Origin: JAWPMT01 sp965267435
GTDB taxonomy: Bacteria > Bacteroidota > Bacteroidia > Cytophagales > Cyclobacteriaceae
Assembly (NCBI GenBank): GCA_965267435.1
Contig: OZ253960.1
Coordinates: forward strand, 6,386,001 to 6,450,000
DNA: 64,000 bases
Direction: 5' to 3'
The notes below the pieces were generated by a model. It searched no databases. It saw only the letters and a list, made by a program, of their open reading frames with translations, and had not been told where the DNA came from. Numbering within the stretch: the stretch's first letter is position 1; each line of letters opens with the position of its first letter. Positions 17,296 through 25,083 of the stretch are shown piece after piece. A program made the translations under genes and the position numbers.

Positions 17296-18060
17296 ATGTT
17301 TCACGTTGTTATCATAGAAGACGAGCCGCTAGCGGCCGAAGATTTAGAACAAACGCTACTGCAGTTGGACGAAGAGATCCACATTGCGCAGAAGCTGGAC
17401 AGCGTGGCCACCGCCACCGAATGGTTTGGGAGTAATGACGCAGACCTCATCCTTTCGGATATTCAGTTGGGAGATGGCCTCAGTTTTGAGATTTTCTCAA
17501 ACATCCAAACGAAAGCCCCGATTATCATCACGACAGCATTTGATCAGTATGCTATTCGGGCCTTCAAGGAGAACAGTATTGATTATCTACTCAAGCCCAT
17601 CGATAAAGATGAGCTGAAGTCGGCGATCGATAAATTCAAGAATTGGAAGAAGGATCAGAAAGAGTTTGATCTTGATAACTTTTTGGAGGTACTCAAGCCT
17701 CAAAGAGAACCCCAGTATCAGGAACGCTTTATCGTTACACTCGGGGAGAAGATCATCTCTATTCCGGAGACCAATGTCGCCTATTTTTTCAGCGAGGACC
17801 GATACACCTATTTAGTAGAGAGGTCAGGCAAGCAGCACATCCTCAATACCAATTTGGGAGATCTCGAAGGAACACTGAACCCAAGAGATTTCTATAGGAT
17901 CAATCGCAAGTACATTATCTCCTATTCGAGTATTCGTGGGATGGTAGCCTACTCCAAGAGCCGGGTGAAAATCGATCTTGAGCCAGCACCACCCAATGCC
18001 ATGGAAGTCATCGTGAGTGTAGAGCGCTCGGGTGCTTTCAAGAAATGGTTGAATAGATAA
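17296..18060 (+). CDS. LytTR-family response regulator
   Basis: 254 residues. The receiver domain (1-120) has Glu8/Asp9, phospho-acceptor Asp55 (LILSDIQLGDG), Thr near 82 (ITTAFDQYAIRAF) and Lys in YLLKPIDKDEL. A linker with KDQKEFDLDNFLEVLK leads to a LytTR DNA-binding domain (about 145-253): IPETNVAYFFSEDRYTYL, LEGTLNPRDFYRINRKYII and a C-terminal VERSGAFKKWLNR. It regulates transcription once phosphorylated, most likely by the receiver-LytS kinase immediately upstream. A strong terminator lies about 90 bases after the stop. Confidence 0.92.
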   Translation: MFHVVIIEDEPLAAEDLEQTLLQLDEEIHIAQKLDSVATATEWFGSNDADLILSDIQLGDGLSFEIFSNIQTKAPIIITTAFDQYAIRAFKENSIDYLLKPIDKDELKSAIDKFKNWKKDQKEFDLDNFLEVLKPQREPQYQERFIVTLGEKIISIPETNVAYFFSEDRYTYLVERSGKQHILNTNLGDLEGTLNPRDFYRINRKYIISYSSIRGMVAYSKSRVKIDLEPAPPNAMEVIVSVERSGAFKKWLNR

Positions 18061-18153
18061 AAAATTGAACACCTAATCGTTTTTGGCCTCATTCTTGTTA
18101 TCAAGTAAACAGTGGCAATCAGGTTAGGTTGTTTTTGAGTTTTTTGGTTGGTT

Positions 18154-18186
18154 GAGCCCTCTGCGCCCGTGGAGGGCTCTTTTTTT
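18154..18186 (+). terminator. Rho-independent terminator after the LytTR gene
   Basis: An 8-bp perfect stem GAGCCCTC / GAGGGCTC around a 10-base loop, followed by seven T residues. It ends the kinase-regulator transcript before egtB. Confidence 0.85.
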
Positions 18187-18260
18187 GTCGCCCTCAAACT
18201 TTTTTGGGGATTTATACCTTATTCCAGCATATAAACTCGATTCGGCCTTAAATTGCTACT

Positions 18261-19526
18261 ATGCCCGGACCATCGCCCAATGCAGTACAAGACGCATTGT
18301 CGTCTCTAGAAAAGTTCAAAAACGTTAGGTCCCAATCTGAAGTGCTTTGTGCACCCCTGACCGTTGAGGATCACGTAGTACAGCCCATCACAGACGTAAG
18401 CCCTCCGAAGTGGCATCTGGCCCACACCACCTGGTTTTTTGAAAATTTTATCCTCGTCCCCTTCGATAAGGATTACAAGGTTTTTCACAAGGATTACAGT
18501 TTCCTCTTCAATAGTTACTACGTGGCCGCAGGACCTCGCTGGATGCGTAGTGAGCGGGGCTATCTCACTCGACCTACGGTACAGGAGGTTATGGACTATC
18601 GTCAGCATGTGGATGAGGCGATGACCTCGTTTTTGGAGCGCACAGAATCCGAAGCCGTTTTGAGACTTTTGGAGCTGGGCATGCAACACGAGCAGCAACA
18701 TCAGGAGTTGTTGCTTTATGATCTAAAATATATTCTAGGTCAGAACCCACTGTTCCCCGCTTATCAGGAGACTTCTGCGACAGCGGAAAAAGAGAGACCC
18801 ACTCAGCGGTGGTTGGAGGTCGGAGCAGGTGTTTACGACATCGGCTATCAAGGGCCGGCGTTTCATTTTGACAATGAGGAAGGCGAGCATCAGGTGTTTC
18901 TCCACGACTTCGAGATCTCCTCTCAGTTGGTGACCGTGAGGGAGTACCTGGAATTTGTGAATGACGGGGGGTATCAGGAGCCTCGCTGGTGGCTTTCAGA
19001 AGGCTGGGATTGGGTTTCTCGGGAGGAAGTTCAGAGTCCGCTGTATTGGATAAGGCAAGACGGGGGATGGTTCCACTACACATTAGGAGGCGTCCGACCC
19101 CTGGGCCTGGAGGCACCGGTAGCGCATGTCTCATTCTTTGAGGTTGATGCTTTCGCAAGGTGGAAAGGCCTGCGTTTGCCGACCGAATTTGAGTGGGAGG
19201 TCGCTTGTCAACAGTACCAACCTGATATTCCAACAGGGGCCAACTTCGTAGAGGATGCGCACTACGGGCCGATCGTGACTGGCGAGTATGACTTCTTTGG
19301 GAACTTATGGGAATGGACCTCCAGTGCCTATCGCCCTTATCCCTTCTACCAACCCCCTGAGGGTGCCATCGGCGAATACAACGGCAAATTCATGATCAAT
19401 CAAATGGTGCTGCGCGGGGGTTCTTGCGCTACGCCTCGTGACCATATAAGGAAAACCTATCGAAACTTCTTCCATCCGCACCTGCAATGGCTTTTCAATG
19501 GATTTAGGCTTGCCAGGTACAAATAA
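18261..19526 (+). CDS. egtB: Ergothioneine-type sulfoxide synthase EgtB
   Basis: 421 residues in two domains. The N-terminal DinB-like domain (1-160) carries PPKWHLAHTTWFFENF and QHEQQHQELLLYD, giving the three-histidine iron site (His55, His143, His147 by alignment with known EgtB proteins). The C-terminal FGE-sulfatase-type domain (about 185-421) has the usual motifs GLRLPTEFEWEVA, FGNLWEWTSSAY, RGGSCATP and FNGFRLARY. EgtB joins hercynine to cysteine or gamma-glutamylcysteine with O2. The partner methyltransferase egtD follows after 21 bases. No egtA, egtC or egtE is in the window, so the sulfur donor and the C-S lyase are unknown. Confidence 0.93.
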   Translation: MPGPSPNAVQDALSSLEKFKNVRSQSEVLCAPLTVEDHVVQPITDVSPPKWHLAHTTWFFENFILVPFDKDYKVFHKDYSFLFNSYYVAAGPRWMRSERGYLTRPTVQEVMDYRQHVDEAMTSFLERTESEAVLRLLELGMQHEQQHQELLLYDLKYILGQNPLFPAYQETSATAEKERPTQRWLEVGAGVYDIGYQGPAFHFDNEEGEHQVFLHDFEISSQLVTVREYLEFVNDGGYQEPRWWLSEGWDWVSREEVQSPLYWIRQDGGWFHYTLGGVRPLGLEAPVAHVSFFEVDAFARWKGLRLPTEFEWEVACQQYQPDIPTGANFVEDAHYGPIVTGEYDFFGNLWEWTSSAYRPYPFYQPPEGAIGEYNGKFMINQMVLRGGSCATPRDHIRKTYRNFFHPHLQWLFNGFRLARYK

Positions 19527-19547
19527 TCAACCCGAACTATCTTACCA

Positions 19548-20537
19548 ATGAACAAACTCAACGGTGTAGAGCCATCGGAGGTCGTCGATGAGGCCTTTGC
19601 GAGCGATGTATTGAAAGGACTGCAGTCTCATCCCAAGACCTTGCCCTCGAAATATTTCTATGATGAGGTGGGCGACAAGATCTTCCAGGAGATCATGGCC
19701 ATGGACGAGTACTATCTCACACGTGCAGAACACGGCATTTTCGAGCGGCAGAAAGAAGAGATCTTCACGGCGATAGACGACGATGGATCGGCATTTCGGC
19801 TGTTGGAGTTGGGTGCTGGTGATGGATTGAAGACACGCGTCTTGCTGGAGCATTTTGCATCCACGGGTGTGCCATTTGATTACAGCCCGGTGGATATTTC
19901 ACCTCATGTGCTGGAAATACTTGAACGCAAGGTGAGGGCTGAGCTTCCAGAGCTGTCGGTCACTCCCTTAGCGGGCGACTATTTTGATGTACTGACCTCA
20001 ATCAACTACGACAAGTCAAAGCGCAACGTGGTGCTCTTCCTTGGCTCCAACATTGGCAATTTTAGCAATACACAGGCGGTTTCGTTTTTGAGTAGAGTGC
20101 AGCAAAGCTTGCATGTAGGCGACTACCTGCTGATAGGTTTTGATCTGCGCAAGGATCCGGATATGATCCTCAGCGCTTACAACGACTCGGCGGGAGTCAC
20201 GAAACGTTTCAATATCAATTTGCTTGACCGAATCAATCGAGAGTTGGGTGGTGACATCGATGTGAGTGCGTTTGAGCATTATCCAATATACAATCCGGCT
20301 ACAGGAGAGTGTAAAAGCTATCTGATCAATACCTACCCACAGCGGTTCACGATTGGCGCACTCGAAATGGAATTTGAGCTGGCTGCCTGGGAACCCATCT
20401 TCACTGAGGTTTCGAAGAAGTACTCCCTTGAGGAGATCGAGCAGCTCGCAGAACGGAGTGGTTTTGAGAAAGTCAGGGACTTCTTTGATGAGGACAGGTA
20501 CTTCGTGGATTCACTTTGGAAAGTGTCCCCCTCGTAG
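19548..20537 (+). CDS. egtD: L-histidine N-alpha-methyltransferase EgtD
   Basis: 329 residues. Shows the DUF2260/EgtD pattern: KYFYDEVGDKIFQEI at 35-49, DEYYLTRAE at 53-61, the SAM-binding ELGAGDG at 87-93, FLGSNIGNF in the middle and a long C-terminal part ending YFVDSLWKVSPS. The enzyme trimethylates histidine to hercynine using three S-adenosylmethionine. Forms an operon with egtB; together they are the two core steps to ergothioneine sulfoxide. The paralogous ovothiol route uses a fused OvoA, which this pair is not. The product is probably a thiol antioxidant, in keeping with an OxyR gene 9 kb away. Confidence 0.93.
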   Translation: MNKLNGVEPSEVVDEAFASDVLKGLQSHPKTLPSKYFYDEVGDKIFQEIMAMDEYYLTRAEHGIFERQKEEIFTAIDDDGSAFRLLELGAGDGLKTRVLLEHFASTGVPFDYSPVDISPHVLEILERKVRAELPELSVTPLAGDYFDVLTSINYDKSKRNVVLFLGSNIGNFSNTQAVSFLSRVQQSLHVGDYLLIGFDLRKDPDMILSAYNDSAGVTKRFNINLLDRINRELGGDIDVSAFEHYPIYNPATGECKSYLINTYPQRFTIGALEMEFELAAWEPIFTEVSKKYSLEEIEQLAERSGFEKVRDFFDEDRYFVDSLWKVSPS

Positions 20538-20574
20538 AAGAATACTCCTTTGTGCATTTACCTGACGATGAAGC

Positions 20575-20604
20575 TTGTGTAAGCACAGATTTAGCTTACT
20601 TTTG
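20575..20604 (+). promoter_or_regulatory. Bacteroidota-type promoter of tRNA-Leu(GAG)
   Basis: TTG at 20575-20577, a 19-base spacer and TACTTTTG at 20597-20604, a full match to the Bacteroidota -7 consensus TAnnTTTG with a -33 TTG. Transcription would begin just before the tRNA, whose first base is 28 bases downstream. Confidence 0.75.
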
Positions 20605-20631
20605 TGGTCCTTTTCAGGGTCACTTCTATAT

Positions 20632-20715
20632 GCGCACGTGGTGAAACTGGTAGACACGCCATCTTGAGGGGGTGGTGGGAGCAATCCCGTGGAAGTTCGA
20701 ATCTTCTCGTGCGCA
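20632..20715 (+). tRNA. tRNA-Leu (anticodon GAG)
   Basis: 84 bases fold as a class II tRNA. The acceptor arms GCGCACG / CGTGCGC pair fully, and the D-arm holds GAAACTGGTAGAC. The anticodon stem CCATC / GGTGG holds loop TTGAGGG (anticodon GAG), a long variable arm is present, and the T-loop is TTCGAAT. CCA is not encoded. The long variable arm and the GAG anticodon identify leucine. Confidence 0.95.
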
Positions 20716-20796
20716 CTTCTTTTCTTTTCCTGCATTTCTTCTTTCCCGGTTAGGTTAATTTCGTGATCGTCTTCCAATAGAGACTGTACACTGAAT

Positions 20797-21846
20797 ATGA
20801 GCACACTCGACTTAGCTACTTTAAAAGAATTATGTGAAATGCCTGGAGCTCCAGGGTTTGAGCAGACGATCAGGGAGTTTCTCCATAAACAATTGGAGGG
20901 GGTAGTTGACGACATCTACGTGGACAACATCGGCAACCTGGTGACGGTCAAGAAGGCCACGAACAATCCCAACGGCAAACGTGTACTGCTTGCCGCCCAC
21001 ATGGATGAGATTGGGTTTATCGTCACCTACATTGATGACAATGGATTCATCCGCTTCAGTCCTCTCGGTGGTTTTGATCCGAAGACCCTCACGGCGCAAC
21101 GGGTATGGGTGCATGGCGAACGAGATATATTGGGTGTGATGGGTTCTAAACCCATTCACGTGATGAAGCCAGAGGAGCGGAAGAAAACTGTAGAAATCAG
21201 CGATTTTTTTATCGATACCGGCCTATCTGCCGAAGAGGTGAAGGAGGTGGTGTCAGTGGGAGATCCCATTACTCGTGAGCGCGAATTTGCCGAGATGGGC
21301 CAGTGTGTGAATTGCAAGTCAATTGACAATCGTGTATCCGTCTACATACTGCTCGAGGTGATGAAGAACCTCAAAGAAAATGACCTTGACGTGTATGGTG
21401 TCTTCACCGTCCAGGAGGAGGTGGGCATCAGAGGGGCTACCGTTGCGGCCCATCACATAGAGGCGGATTTTGGTCTGGGGATAGATACGACGATCGCATT
21501 TGATCTGCCAGGATCTAAACCGGAGGAAGTTGTCACAAAACTGGGCGAAGGTGCGGCCATCAAGATCATGGACGCTTCCACGATTTGCGATCCACGAATG
21601 GTGCAATACCTGAAGGATGTCGCGATCGCCTCAAATATTCCCTGGCAGCCCGAGGTATTGACGGCGGGAGGTACAGATACATCCGCTCTTCAAAGAATGG
21701 GAAAAACGGGCTCGATTGCCGGCGCAGTATCTATCCCTACGCGTCACCTGCATCAGGTGATAGAGATGGCACACCAAAAGGATATAAGCGCGGCGATAAA
21801 GTTGTTGTCACACGCCCTGAAAACGATGGGAAGGCACGACTGGTAG
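20797..21846 (+). CDS. M42-family metallopeptidase (glutamyl aminopeptidase/FrvX type)
   Basis: 349 residues, no signal peptide. The M42 two-metal site is visible: AAHMDEIGF (His68, Asp70), SIDNRVS with the bridging Asp, VQEEVGIRGA with the catalytic Glu and ligand Glu, GIDTTIAFD and GGTDTSALQ; a late HLHQVIE supplies the last His. These cytoplasmic aminopeptidases form large dodecameric TET particles and remove N-terminal residues from peptides. A region resembling the -7 element (TAATTTCG, 20756-20763) lies about 33 bases before the start. A terminator shared with the convergent UPF0114 gene follows. Confidence 0.93.
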   Translation: MSTLDLATLKELCEMPGAPGFEQTIREFLHKQLEGVVDDIYVDNIGNLVTVKKATNNPNGKRVLLAAHMDEIGFIVTYIDDNGFIRFSPLGGFDPKTLTAQRVWVHGERDILGVMGSKPIHVMKPEERKKTVEISDFFIDTGLSAEEVKEVVSVGDPITREREFAEMGQCVNCKSIDNRVSVYILLEVMKNLKENDLDVYGVFTVQEEVGIRGATVAAHHIEADFGLGIDTTIAFDLPGSKPEEVVTKLGEGAAIKIMDASTICDPRMVQYLKDVAIASNIPWQPEVLTAGGTDTSALQRMGKTGSIAGAVSIPTRHLHQVIEMAHQKDISAAIKLLSHALKTMGRHDW

Positions 21847-21876
21847 AGACGATAACCCTAGAAGCACACAAAAGAA

Positions 21877-21900
21877 AAAGGCTCCTATTGGAGCCTTTCT
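21877..21900. terminator. Bidirectional hairpin terminator between convergent genes
   Basis: A 9-bp perfect stem AAAGGCTCC / GGAGCCTTT with loop TATT. The plus strand continues with CTT. The minus strand, reading toward lower coordinates, continues with a T-rich run from the complementary A residues at 21870-21879. It can serve both the M42 gene and the convergent UPF0114 gene. Confidence 0.7.
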
Positions 21901-21909
21901 TGATGCGTT

Positions 21910-22497
21910 TTAGTGTTGTTCTTCTTCTATACCATCCTCTTCGGCATGGTTATCTTTCGGGGTATGGTGCTTATGCTTGTAGCTGTGCGTTACCTTTTCC
22001 GTATGAGCCAGGAGCAGGGCTGAGAGGATGAAGACCATGTGAATGACGATTTCCATGATCACCGCTTCCGCATCAGGCTTGTTTTGCGATTCCCGATAAT
22101 TGATGAATGTCTTAAGGAGCTGAACTCCGGAAATCGAGGCCAGCGAGGTGGATAATTTGATCTTCAATTGACCGGCGTCCAGATCTTCCAGCCAAAGGGG
22201 TTTGTCCTCGTGGTGATCCACGTCAATCTTACTCGTGAATATGGAATAACCCCCGATGGTCACCATTACTACGAGGTTCATTACCATGGAGATATCCACC
22301 AATCCCAGGATTTCCAACATCATGTCATTTTCCTTCATGATGGGTGTGTCGTGCCACACATGCAATAAGACCTGGAAGAATTTGTAGAGGTAAAGGACTG
22401 CGCCGATGATGAGACCTATGTATAAGGGTGCCTGAACCCACCGGCTCCAAAACATGAATCCCTCGAAAAAGTTCTCAAACTGCTTGAGTCTGCCCAT
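21910..22497 (-). CDS. UPF0114/YqhA-family membrane protein
   Basis: 195 residues. Features of the TIGR00645/YqhA family are seen: an amphipathic start ENFFEGFMFWSRWVQAPLYIG, helix GLIIGAVLYLYKFFQVL, LGLVDISMVMNLVVMVTIGGY, the KIKLSTSLASISGVQLLKTF segment with invariant-looking serines, and a last helix VFILSALLLAHTE. The tail (about 175-195) is rich in His and Glu. Function unknown; a channel-like role has been suggested for the family. Convergent with the M42 gene. Confidence 0.88.
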   Translation of the reverse strand: MGRLKQFENFFEGFMFWSRWVQAPLYIGLIIGAVLYLYKFFQVLLHVWHDTPIMKENDMMLEILGLVDISMVMNLVVMVTIGGYSIFTSKIDVDHHEDKPLWLEDLDAGQLKIKLSTSLASISGVQLLKTFINYRESQNKPDAEAVIMEIVIHMVFILSALLLAHTEKVTHSYKHKHHTPKDNHAEEDGIEEEQH

Positions 22498-22556
22498 TCT
22501 TTTAATGATTTGTTCGCGAAAATATAAATATTATAATAGTCATTCTAAAATTACCA

Positions 22557-22955
22557 TCACTGGTGTGGGATAATGACTACGCTTTTGGAAAGCTTATCGT
22601 GCAGCGTTTGTCGTCGGCGGTCAAAGCTAGCCATCACGAAGCCGTAAAATAGCAAGGAAACAGACACGATCTTCAAGAAATTTCGAATTAGTGTCCTTTT
22701 TAACGGGTTTGTATCAGAATCTTCGGCTTTTACCTCCATCCTAAGCATTCTCTTCCCCACACTTCCGTGCCAGCTGGTCATTTCCATGCCAATGTGGTAC
22801 GTTAGGTACAGTGCCGCGAGACTCACATAGAGCATTTTATTGTCGTCGATCAACCAGGATAGGAGATAGGCTGGCCCCAGGAGCACCATTAAATCTACAT
22901 TCTGAGCCAGGACTCGGGACCAAAATGGGGCAAATGACAGTCGGTTCTCTTTCAC
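22557..22955 (-). CDS. RDD-family membrane protein
   Basis: 132 residues with three to four helices. The RDD pattern is present: the first helix has SRVLAQNVDLMVLLG (Arg and Asp), and the later helix has the conserved W-x-x-S-x-GKRML motif (TSWHGSVGKRMLRMEV) with a C-terminal DRRRQTLHDKLS. RDD proteins are small membrane proteins, some linked to sodium/proton exchange. Role here unknown. Confidence 0.85.
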   Translation of the reverse strand: MKENRLSFAPFWSRVLAQNVDLMVLLGPAYLLSWLIDDNKMLYVSLAALYLTYHIGMEMTSWHGSVGKRMLRMEVKAEDSDTNPLKRTLIRNFLKIVSVSLLFYGFVMASFDRRRQTLHDKLSKSVVIIPHQ

Positions 22956-23322
22956 AATGATGGCAACTCACGACGAAAAACCAAGGGGAGCTTCCTCGGG
23001 CCGTTGCAAAATATGCAATTAAGGCGGTTAGAAGGTGCGGGATTTTAATGACTCCTCAATTTGATGTCGATTTCCATTCGAATAGTAGGACTATTCTTAG
23101 AATTATTGAAATTTTTCAAATTCATTCTGGTCTTTTGGTATGAATTCCCAAAGAGGAACCTCAGATCAACGTTTGCATTTTGATGAAATGTAAAAATGGC
23201 GCTATTTGGTAATGAAATTACAATAAAAAGAAGCGATTTCTTGCAAATTATATTGGCATGTGGGCAATTTTGCAATGACAATAATAATCAATCAAACAGT
23301 CAGTATTTAATCTTAGACAAGT
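22956..23322. other. AT-rich intergenic region
   Basis: 367 bases, clearly AT-richer than the flanks. A 78-codon frame on the minus strand (23045-23281) has no family features and is not credited. The stretch probably holds promoters for the RDD gene (minus) and the secreted protein (plus), but no box matches the consensus fully. Confidence 0.5.
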
Positions 23323-23940
23323 ATGAGAAATGCAGTTAGACAAATGGTCGTACTGGCAATAGTTGCCGGTGCCATGACCTTCAATGCCAGCGCCGCTGAT
23401 TCAGTTGCGGTAAACAATCACTGCAAAGTGTTTTCAGTAAAGGATGCGAGAAAGGTGAGGTTGGTATATACCTCAATCGTTGAGACGCCTACCTATGTGA
23501 GAATTCTGGATGCAGAGGATGATGTGATCTTCTTTGAGAAGATCAGCGAAGGTGGATTCGTAAAGGATTTCAACTTCGATTTGGCTCCAAATGGCCAATA
23601 CAAGTTCGTAGTAAGCTCAGGGTCTTACACGCATGAGCAAGTGGTAAGCCTGGAGGATGCTGAGGCGCTGGTTATCAACAATCAGTTCGATTTGAGCAAA
23701 GCCCAGTTCGTGCTGACTACTATTGAAGGACAGCCTGCCTTGCTTGGCAAAAATGCCTCAGGAGCCAATCTTCGGTACGTTATCTACAACCAGAATGGTG
23801 ACCGTCTTGAGTCTGTAGAAATCGCCAATAATGAGGAGATCCACACCAAATTCAAATTCGATGGTGTACGCGGTGAAGAACTTACTTTCAAGTTTTTCAT
23901 CCAGGATGAGCTCATTCGTGAGAAAGTAGTAAAGATATAA
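23323..23940 (+). CDS. Secreted beta-rich protein of unknown function
   Basis: 205 residues with a signal peptide ending at ASA/AD (about 25). Two similar halves can be seen. The first has KVRLVYTSIVETPTYVRILD, DDVIFFEK, GGFVKDFNFDLAPNGQYKF; the second has NLRYVIYNQNGDRLESVEI and ELTFKFFIQDELIREKVVKI. Each resembles an Ig-like or T9SS-sorting-like strand order, and related short secreted proteins are frequent in Cytophagales, but no named family is assigned. An efficient terminator follows, so it is monocistronic and possibly well expressed. Confidence 0.75.
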   Translation: MRNAVRQMVVLAIVAGAMTFNASAADSVAVNNHCKVFSVKDARKVRLVYTSIVETPTYVRILDAEDDVIFFEKISEGGFVKDFNFDLAPNGQYKFVVSSGSYTHEQVVSLEDAEALVINNQFDLSKAQFVLTTIEGQPALLGKNASGANLRYVIYNQNGDRLESVEIANNEEIHTKFKFDGVRGEELTFKFFIQDELIREKVVKI

Positions 23941-23974
23941 TTGGAAATAGGGTTAAACATTTTTTTGAAAGCGA

Positions 23975-24004
23975 AAAGACCTGTCGGATGGCAGGTCTTT
24001 TTTT
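23975..24004 (+). terminator. Rho-independent terminator after the secreted protein gene
   Basis: A 9-bp stem AAAGACCTG / CAGGTCTTT with an eight-base loop, followed by four more T residues and a G. It is 35 bases after the stop codon. Confidence 0.85.
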
Positions 24005-24005
24005 G

Positions 24006-24036
24006 TTTGTTTTATTCGCACCATTTGATAGCTTTG
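24006..24036 (+). promoter_or_regulatory. Bacteroidota-type promoter upstream of the tRNA-Leu(CAA) locus
   Basis: TTTG at 24006-24009, a 19-base spacer and TAGCTTTG at 24029-24036: full consensus for both elements. The expected start of transcription is about 24043, upstream of both the tRNA-like remnant and the intact tRNA. A small hairpin (CCCTTTT / AAAAGGG, 24040-24058) lies at the start site. Confidence 0.75.
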
Positions 24037-24071
24037 CGTCCCTTTTGAACGAAAAGGGATTCCATTAAAAT

Positions 24072-24160
24072 GCCCAGGTGGCGGTCCCGATAGTTATCGG
24101 GATGGTAGACTTAGCGAAGTTGCCGTTGTCTTCATCCCAATATCGTGATCTTACCTGGCA
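24072..24160 (+). pseudogene. Partial tRNA-Leu-like remnant interrupted by a palindrome
   Basis: The first 13 bases (GCCCAGGTGGCGG), plus five bases before them, are identical to the start of the intact tRNA-Leu(CAA) 101 bases downstream. Next comes an 18-base palindrome, TCCCGATA-GT-TATCGGGA, then TGGTAGAC, which is the next piece of the D-arm. After that the sequence no longer matches, except that it ends in CCTGGCA, close to the 3' acceptor strand. This looks like a duplicated tRNA into which a palindromic unit was inserted in the D-loop and which then decayed. No anticodon arm can be drawn, so it is not a functional tRNA. Confidence 0.6.
24085..24102. repeat. 18-base palindromic unit inside the tRNA remnant
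   Basis: Perfect inverted repeat TCCCGATA / TATCGGGA with a two-base centre GT. Its precise position between two adjacent D-arm pieces suggests insertion. It resembles short REP-like palindromes dispersed in Bacteroidota genomes; I see no second full copy in this window. Confidence 0.65.
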
Positions 24161-24172
24161 TCTGAAAAAAAT

Positions 24173-24256
24173 GCCCAGGTGGCGGAATTGGTAGACGCGT
24201 TGGTCTCAAACACCAATGGTAGCAATACCGTGCCGGTTCGACTCCGGCCCTGGGTA
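24173..24256 (+). tRNA. tRNA-Leu (anticodon CAA)
   Basis: 84 bases fold as a class II tRNA. The acceptor arms are GCCCAGG / CCTGGGT (a G-T pair at position 1), and the D-arm has GGCGGAATTGGTAGACGC. The anticodon stem is TTGGT / ACCAA with loop CTCAAAC, anticodon CAA. A long variable arm (GGTAGCAATACC) and T-arm GCCGG-TTCGACT-CCGGC follow. CCA is not encoded. Confidence 0.95.
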
Positions 24257-24287
24257 CTTTTCTTTCTCCTTCAGTGCCATATTACTA

Positions 24288-24743
24288 TCACAGGGACCTC
24301 CAGCCGATGGTCTGCCGACCGACGTCTGTTGGAGTGACCGCCGTGAGCGTGGATTCTGTAAAAGAAACGATTTCGAGGATGGTTAAGGATTCTTGGGGAA
24401 ACCAAGGCGGTGTGATGTGGATTTCCGTGTTATCTTCATTCACCTCCCACGTGCCATCGTAGTTGGTAGTTTCGGTACACTCATCTCTACTAAAGAAGCT
24501 GAAGGAGCCATTTGCTCCGAATGTGATTTGGATACTGGTAACGCACTCATCCGTGATAGGGCTTCCGCCGGAAGTAGCAGGACTCCAGATCTTCTGAGAT
24601 CCACCTGTCAGGCACGCGGAGAAGTCCGCACCTTCACAGTCAATGGGCAGGGGGGGATTATCATCACCACCACATGAGAGGATCAGCGTAATACAAATGA
24701 TTGCGTATGCCGCGTGGAAGGTTCTTCTTTTCAAGTTTTTCAT
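24288..24743 (-). CDS. Lipocalin-like lipoprotein
   Basis: 151 residues with a lipoprotein signal (lipobox LILSC, then GGDDN). The mature part has ACLTGGSQKIW, CVTSIQITFGANGSFSFFSRDEC, the YDGTWEVNEDNTEIHI strand pair and EIVSFTESTLTA, the order seen in the small lipocalin-like lipoproteins of Bacteroidota. Cysteine pairs may form disulfides. Probably an outer-membrane-anchored beta-barrel domain of unknown ligand. Confidence 0.72.
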   Translation of the reverse strand: MKNLKRRTFHAAYAIICITLILSCGGDDNPPLPIDCEGADFSACLTGGSQKIWSPATSGGSPITDECVTSIQITFGANGSFSFFSRDECTETTNYDGTWEVNEDNTEIHITPPWFPQESLTILEIVSFTESTLTAVTPTDVGRQTIGWRSL

Positions 24744-25083
24744 TGTTCTTTTTTTTGTTTTTTATCGGCTTGCCACCAATTATCACAAGTTGCTCGTGGG
24801 TAATCGGTGACTATCCAAAATTGGCAGATCAGATGGCTGTGGGGTTAACAGAGGTGTTGCACAAACTTTCGATTTTGAAGCATGCCTTTAGCAAACCGTG
24901 CATTTAGGGCATGTACGAGGCATGTGGAGGGAGACTTCCGATCCCGTAGATGGACTGTATGACAGGCGCTATTGGGGTGACTAGCTAATAGGCGGCCTTC
25001 GTCATGGTAACCAGATAGTAAGTGCGGAGAAGAGCCGTTACGGCTTCAAATGATGGCAGGAAGGCAATAAACCCTAAAAGGCA
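24744..25083. other. Intergenic stretch without a recognisable feature
   Basis: 340 bases between the lipocalin-like gene and the receiver gene, both on the minus strand. No open frame with sensible content, no tRNA, and no hairpin with a T-run in either direction. It presumably contains the lipocalin promoter. Confidence 0.5.

Noticed and set aside
23045..23281. 78-codon minus-strand frame
   Set aside because: Lies in AT-rich promoter DNA, has no hydrophobic or family pattern and no neighbour support.
23323..23940. Possible T9SS sorting domain
   Set aside because: The C-terminus resembles strand-rich sorting domains but lacks a clear Gly/Lys motif set and the protein is too short to be a carrier.
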